DNA from: an uncultured Eubacterium sp.
GTDB taxonomy: Bacteria; Bacillota; Clostridia; Lachnospirales; Lachnospiraceae
Reading direction: 5' to 3'
Length of the DNA stretch: 64,000 nucleotides
Assembly: GCA_910578975.1 (NCBI GenBank)
Contig: CAJTRZ010000004.1
Span: forward strand, 1-64,000
Position numbers and translations under genes: made by a program. The notes below the pieces were generated by a model. That model searched no databases. It was not told the origin of the DNA and was given only the letters and a program-made list of their open reading frames with translations. Positions 60,789-64,000 of the stretch are shown here, piece after piece (the stretch's first letter is position 1; each line of letters opens with the position of its first letter).

Positions 60789-62468
60789 TTATGATTGTAG
60801 TTGAGATAAACTGTTTAAATTATTTGCAAATGCTGCCCAGTATTGCGTAATATCGCCTTCCACACGTACCTCGTCAAATGTCGCATTTCCCAATGCACGG
60901 ACTGCTTCGCGGTCATAAAAGCGTTTCGTTTCTTTTGCCACAAAAGGAAGTGCATACCAAACAAGAACACGTACATTTTTAGGCAGAGTATTAAAGTACT
61001 CTTTTGCCTTTTCGTCATGAAAAGCAGTGACTAGTACGGTTACATCAGCGGTGTTATAGTTATACCGTTCAAGGCTTGTCTGGAATGATGCCCAGAAAGC
61101 GTCATCTTTTTGTCTGGAGTTGACACAGATTAATATCTTTTTCTTTTTGTTTCCAAAACCATCAATAATGTTATGTGTTTTAGATGAAAGGTAAGTATAA
61201 TCTTTAAAAACAATATTTACTAGCCGCTTGGTGGACAGGCCGTCATCATTGTAAATACACCATGAAGCCATTTCCTGCCACATTGGCTCGTAGAATTCTA
61301 AGTATTCCTCTCTGTTTTTGCAAATCGCATCAAGTGAAGATGCCACTTCGTCCAGACTGGAAGAGACAAGTCCCGGTAAGGTGTCCGTAGGTACATATAG
61401 TCCCCGTCCGCTTTCATATTCTTTTAAATCAGGAACATAAAATATCATTGGTCTTTTTGTAATTAAAAAATCAAAGAAAATGCTGGAATAGTCTGAAATA
61501 AGAATATCTACCACAGATAAAAGTTCATTGGTGTCAATAGTAAATGGAACAAGAAATTCTTTTAATTCCGGATCATCAGCTAAAATTTTATATAAGAAGT
61601 AATGCACTCTTAAATAAATGCGATATTCTGTCTGGTCAATATTATCAGAAAACTTTTTTATTGTTTCTTTAAATTCTGACACATCATAATCCAACTGATT
61701 ATACAGCGTACCTTTCCAGGTTGGTGCATACAAAATTATTTTCTTATCTGTTTTAAGCCCTGCATCACGTAGCTTAGCATATATTTTTTCCGTTTCAGCG
61801 TTTATGAGTAAGTCACTGCGGGGATGTCCTGTTTCTAATATTTTTCCCTGAAACAGACCATCCAATTTATAGGAGTTTCGGTACATTACCTCTGTCATGA
61901 ATTTATTTGCAGAAACGATATAGTCTGCAGAAAGAAAGTTTCTCGCAGGACCACGGGCATTTTCTACACGCTCTACGGTGTGGTCGTATCCCATATATTT
62001 CGTTGGAACACCATGCCATGTGTTAATGTAAACCTGTTCAGGACGCTTGGTAAAGAAATACCCAAACGTTGAGTTAGAAATAAGATATTTGCTTGAGGCT
62101 AAATATCTGTAATATTCTTCTGATTCCCGCAGAACAAATTTTACATTTGGTAAGTTTTCAAATTCTTTCAGATTATCTTTTGCCATATCCATGTCTGCAA
62201 TGGACCAGATGTGTGTAAAATTTTCAAATGAAGTATCTTCTAAAAGCTGCAGGAAAATTGCACGGGGATTGTCTAAAATCCCAAGACCAGAAAATGCCTC
62301 ATAAAATACACAATTTTTTTGTATAGGAATCGCAAGATAAGAATAATATTGCTTTTTCCCAATATCTTTTTCTGGCATTTTAAAATTTTGTATCAGTTTT
62401 TTTGCATTTCTTTTTAATGTATATTTTAAACCGTTTTTTACATTTGCGGTATATTCACCTGTCTGCAT
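60789..62468 (-). CDS. TagF-type polyol phosphotransferase with a C-terminal half-GT4 domain
   Basis: 559 aa. A short basic start is followed by a TagF-type domain (about 45-425): VFYEAFSGLGILDNPRAIFLQL, INTWHGVPTKYMGYDH (catalytic His), TGHPRSDLLI, ILYAPTWKGT, YLRVHYF, ISDYSSIFFDFLITKRPMIFYVPD and DTLPGLV. The last ~115 residues (KKKKILICVNSRQKDDAFWASFQTSL ... RFYDREAVRALGNATFDEVRV) match only the first Rossmann half of the GT4 domain in the neighbouring gene. The donor half is missing, so the extra domain cannot be a complete glycosyltransferase. It is probably co-transcribed with the gene to its right. Confidence 0.87.
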   Translation of the reverse strand: MQTGEYTANVKNGLKYTLKRNAKKLIQNFKMPEKDIGKKQYYSYLAIPIQKNCVFYEAFSGLGILDNPRAIFLQLLEDTSFENFTHIWSIADMDMAKDNLKEFENLPNVKFVLRESEEYYRYLASSKYLISNSTFGYFFTKRPEQVYINTWHGVPTKYMGYDHTVERVENARGPARNFLSADYIVSANKFMTEVMYRNSYKLDGLFQGKILETGHPRSDLLINAETEKIYAKLRDAGLKTDKKIILYAPTWKGTLYNQLDYDVSEFKETIKKFSDNIDQTEYRIYLRVHYFLYKILADDPELKEFLVPFTIDTNELLSVVDILISDYSSIFFDFLITKRPMIFYVPDLKEYESGRGLYVPTDTLPGLVSSSLDEVASSLDAICKNREEYLEFYEPMWQEMASWCIYNDDGLSTKRLVNIVFKDYTYLSSKTHNIIDGFGNKKKKILICVNSRQKDDAFWASFQTSLERYNYNTADVTVLVTAFHDEKAKEYFNTLPKNVRVLVWYALPFVAKETKRFYDREAVRALGNATFDEVRVEGDITQYWAAFANNLNSLSQLQS

Positions 62469-62553
62469 ATCTGCCTCCTATTGTTTGGGTTGAAAATATT
62501 GTTATAATCGTTCCACAAATAAAGTGGAATACAAGTTCTGTTAAAATGAGATT

Positions 62554-64000
62554 TTAAATAATGTCTTCAAACTGCCCGATGGTTACCTGATTATAATTTT
62601 TGTAGTCAAAATTGCAGGTTGGAACCTCTCCTTTCATAAAAGAGACAAGTCCGCTATAAATTTCATCCACAGTATTACCAATTAATAATTGTCCGTTTTC
62701 AAACAAAGATGATTTCGCAGAGCTGAAATTCGACATAATAATAGGAAGTCCTAATAATCTTGCTTCTAACAGTGAAACTGGCTGCCCTTCGTGTAATGAT
62801 GGAAGGATAAAACAGTCACATTCCTTCATTAACATAAAAGGATTGTCTATATTGCCAGTCATAATTACCTTACCCTCGAGTTTAAAAGATTGGATTAGCT
62901 CTTTTAACTCACTCATAAGAGCACCTTCACCAATAATATAAAGTCTTGTATCTGGATAATCTTTGTGAAGTTTTGCAAAGGCATGGATTAATGCTGCCTG
63001 ATTTTTCTCGGGAGACAGTCGCCCCATATTCACAAACGATGTTAAGTTAGGATTCAGTAATTCAGAGATTCCAGCATCTGAAGCTGTTTCACTTGTAAAT
63101 GATTTTTTGGCACCGGCGATGACTCTGTCAAAGTTTGCGGCATTTCTTACAAAGCAACATTTCTCTTTTAGTTCACCATAGCCTATTTTTTCCAAATTTA
63201 CCTGCATGGTAGCTTCAGAGCAACCGACAATTTTGTCAAAAAACGGATAGGTTGAAAAAACTACACGTAATTCACGATTATGAGGTTTTTTGCCGTTTAC
63301 TTTTTTATGCTTTTCTGTTAGCAGGTCGTTGTGCTGCCAGATAAGCTTTTGTGAGTCAGGACTGCTTAATAACAGAATAGAATAAAAACTGCCATAACCT
63401 GAATAATCAATTACCGTATCAAAGTGACTGTTTCCAAAGCAGCGAACGAATTCTCTGTCATACATGGCTTTGGGATAGATGTACTTGATGAAAGGTGTGT
63501 TAAAACCAAAAACACGTAAAAAATCATTTCGAAGTGTTTCGCCCCATGTGGCAGGAGTATAGGAAACTCTGGCAAAAATGCGGGCGTTTTTATTAAAAGT
63601 ACAAATCATTTCTTTGCTGTCTTCAAATTTCAGATTGCCGGCATAAACTGTCACATCATATTTGTCATAATCAATATAATCTAACATTGTACGCAGAGCG
63701 GTTGAAATTCCATTCATACGAAGTCCGCCACCGAAGAAAAGAAGTTTTTTCTTTTCGTTTTTACACGTTATTAATTGATATGGAGTTCCCTTCTTATCAG
63801 ATGTTTTCTGATAAAAAATAATATCAATAATTCGCTTTGCAACATTTCCATCATCTCTCGGACAGGCAAAGAACTTTGCCTTTTCATATGATGTACGGTA
63901 CTTGTTGATAAATTCACCTAAATTGTTAATAACATTGCCAACTTCAGACAGTTTTGTGAAACAAGGTCCAGGCAAGTCTTCCGGTTCTAAATAAAGTCCA
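62554..64000 (-). CDS. TagF-type/GT4 fusion protein, 5' end outside the window
   Basis: The frame is open to the right edge and no real start lies inside the window. The visible N-terminal part (LYLEPEDLPGPCFTKLSEVGNV ... DDGNVAKRIIDIIF) is the C-terminal end of a TagF-type domain, so most of that domain lies outside. From about 63770 a complete GT4 glycosyltransferase follows: KKLLFFGGGLRMNGISTALRTML (first Rossmann half), MYDREFVRCFGNSHFDTVIDYSGYG, FVNMGRLSPEKNQAALIHAF (donor Rossmann half), IIGEGALMSEL, and ILPSLHEGQPVSLLEARLLGLPII (E-x7-E). It joins a sugar transferase to a polyol-phosphate transferase in one chain. Confidence 0.88.
   Translation of the reverse strand, partial: GLYLEPEDLPGPCFTKLSEVGNVINNLGEFINKYRTSYEKAKFFACPRDDGNVAKRIIDIIFYQKTSDKKGTPYQLITCKNEKKKLLFFGGGLRMNGISTALRTMLDYIDYDKYDVTVYAGNLKFEDSKEMICTFNKNARIFARVSYTPATWGETLRNDFLRVFGFNTPFIKYIYPKAMYDREFVRCFGNSHFDTVIDYSGYGSFYSILLLSSPDSQKLIWQHNDLLTEKHKKVNGKKPHNRELRVVFSTYPFFDKIVGCSEATMQVNLEKIGYGELKEKCCFVRNAANFDRVIAGAKKSFTSETASDAGISELLNPNLTSFVNMGRLSPEKNQAALIHAFAKLHKDYPDTRLYIIGEGALMSELKELIQSFKLEGKVIMTGNIDNPFMLMKECDCFILPSLHEGQPVSLLEARLLGLPIIMSNFSSAKSSLFENGQLLIGNTVDEIYSGLVSFMKGEVPTCNFDYKNYNQVTIGQFEDII

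Overview
The window looks like a chromosomal segment from a low-GC Gram-positive anaerobe of the Clostridia, most likely Lachnospiraceae. The reasons are AT-rich DNA with strong AGGAGG-type ribosome binding sites, the origin-proximal order mnmE-mnmG-rsmG-parA-parB with two perfect parS sites, a nine-gene V-type ATPase operon, and DUF4446, DUF5662, DUF6273 and DUF6056 genes that are common in that family. No species can be named from the sequence alone.

1-9,480: tRNA modification (mnmE, mnmG), 16S rRNA methylation (rsmG), a coiled-coil gene carrying a parS site, the parA/parB segregation pair, a DUF4446 membrane protein, a LytTR regulator/LiaF-like membrane protein pair behind an activator-type promoter, and a kinase-fold protein with a changed catalytic residue. 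9,480-14,400: serS, tRNA-Arg(CCT), a DEDDh exonuclease, a tyrosine-recombinase-fold protein lacking key catalytic residues, and a D,D-carboxypeptidase. 14,400-23,200: the V-ATPase operon on the minus strand (transcription order G/H-like, C, I, K, F, E, A, B, D), preceded by a structured leader ending in a terminator. 23,200-26,400: trmB, an AI-2E-type exporter, a secreted protein, a 38-residue membrane peptide and tRNA-Lys(CTT).

26,400-28,200 is an accessory islet just downstream of tRNA-Lys: GC-rich 73-bp tandem repeats, then a HipBA-like regulator/kinase pair with palindromic operators inside its promoter. Both genes of the pair are interrupted at poly-A tracts. 28,300-35,440 holds a TPR/DUF6273 membrane protein, a phosphoesterase, an unusual cytosolic ParB-like/BMP fusion, an extracytoplasmic protein, two tandem ATP-grasp ligases and a DUF5662 protein.

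35,500-64,000 is a cell-wall glycopolymer region. It makes CDP-ribitol (tarI, tarJ) and CDP-glycerol (tagD), and has a polyprenyl-phosphate sugar transferase, several GT2 enzymes and six proteins with a TagB/TagF-type polyol-phosphate transferase domain, four of them fused to other domains. It also has a GtrA/GtrB/DUF6056 set for polymer glycosylation, MurG, an LCP attachment enzyme, a rhomboid protease and a HIT protein. Inside the region sits a secreted V8-like serine protease, whose signal-peptide region is frameshifted at an A9 tract, followed by a Lys-rich Ig-like secreted protein. The last gene runs off the right edge. Together the region suggests a teichoic-acid-like polymer built on an undecaprenyl-linked primer, extended with glycerol-P and/or ribitol-P, glycosylated outside the cell and attached to peptidoglycan by the LCP enzyme.
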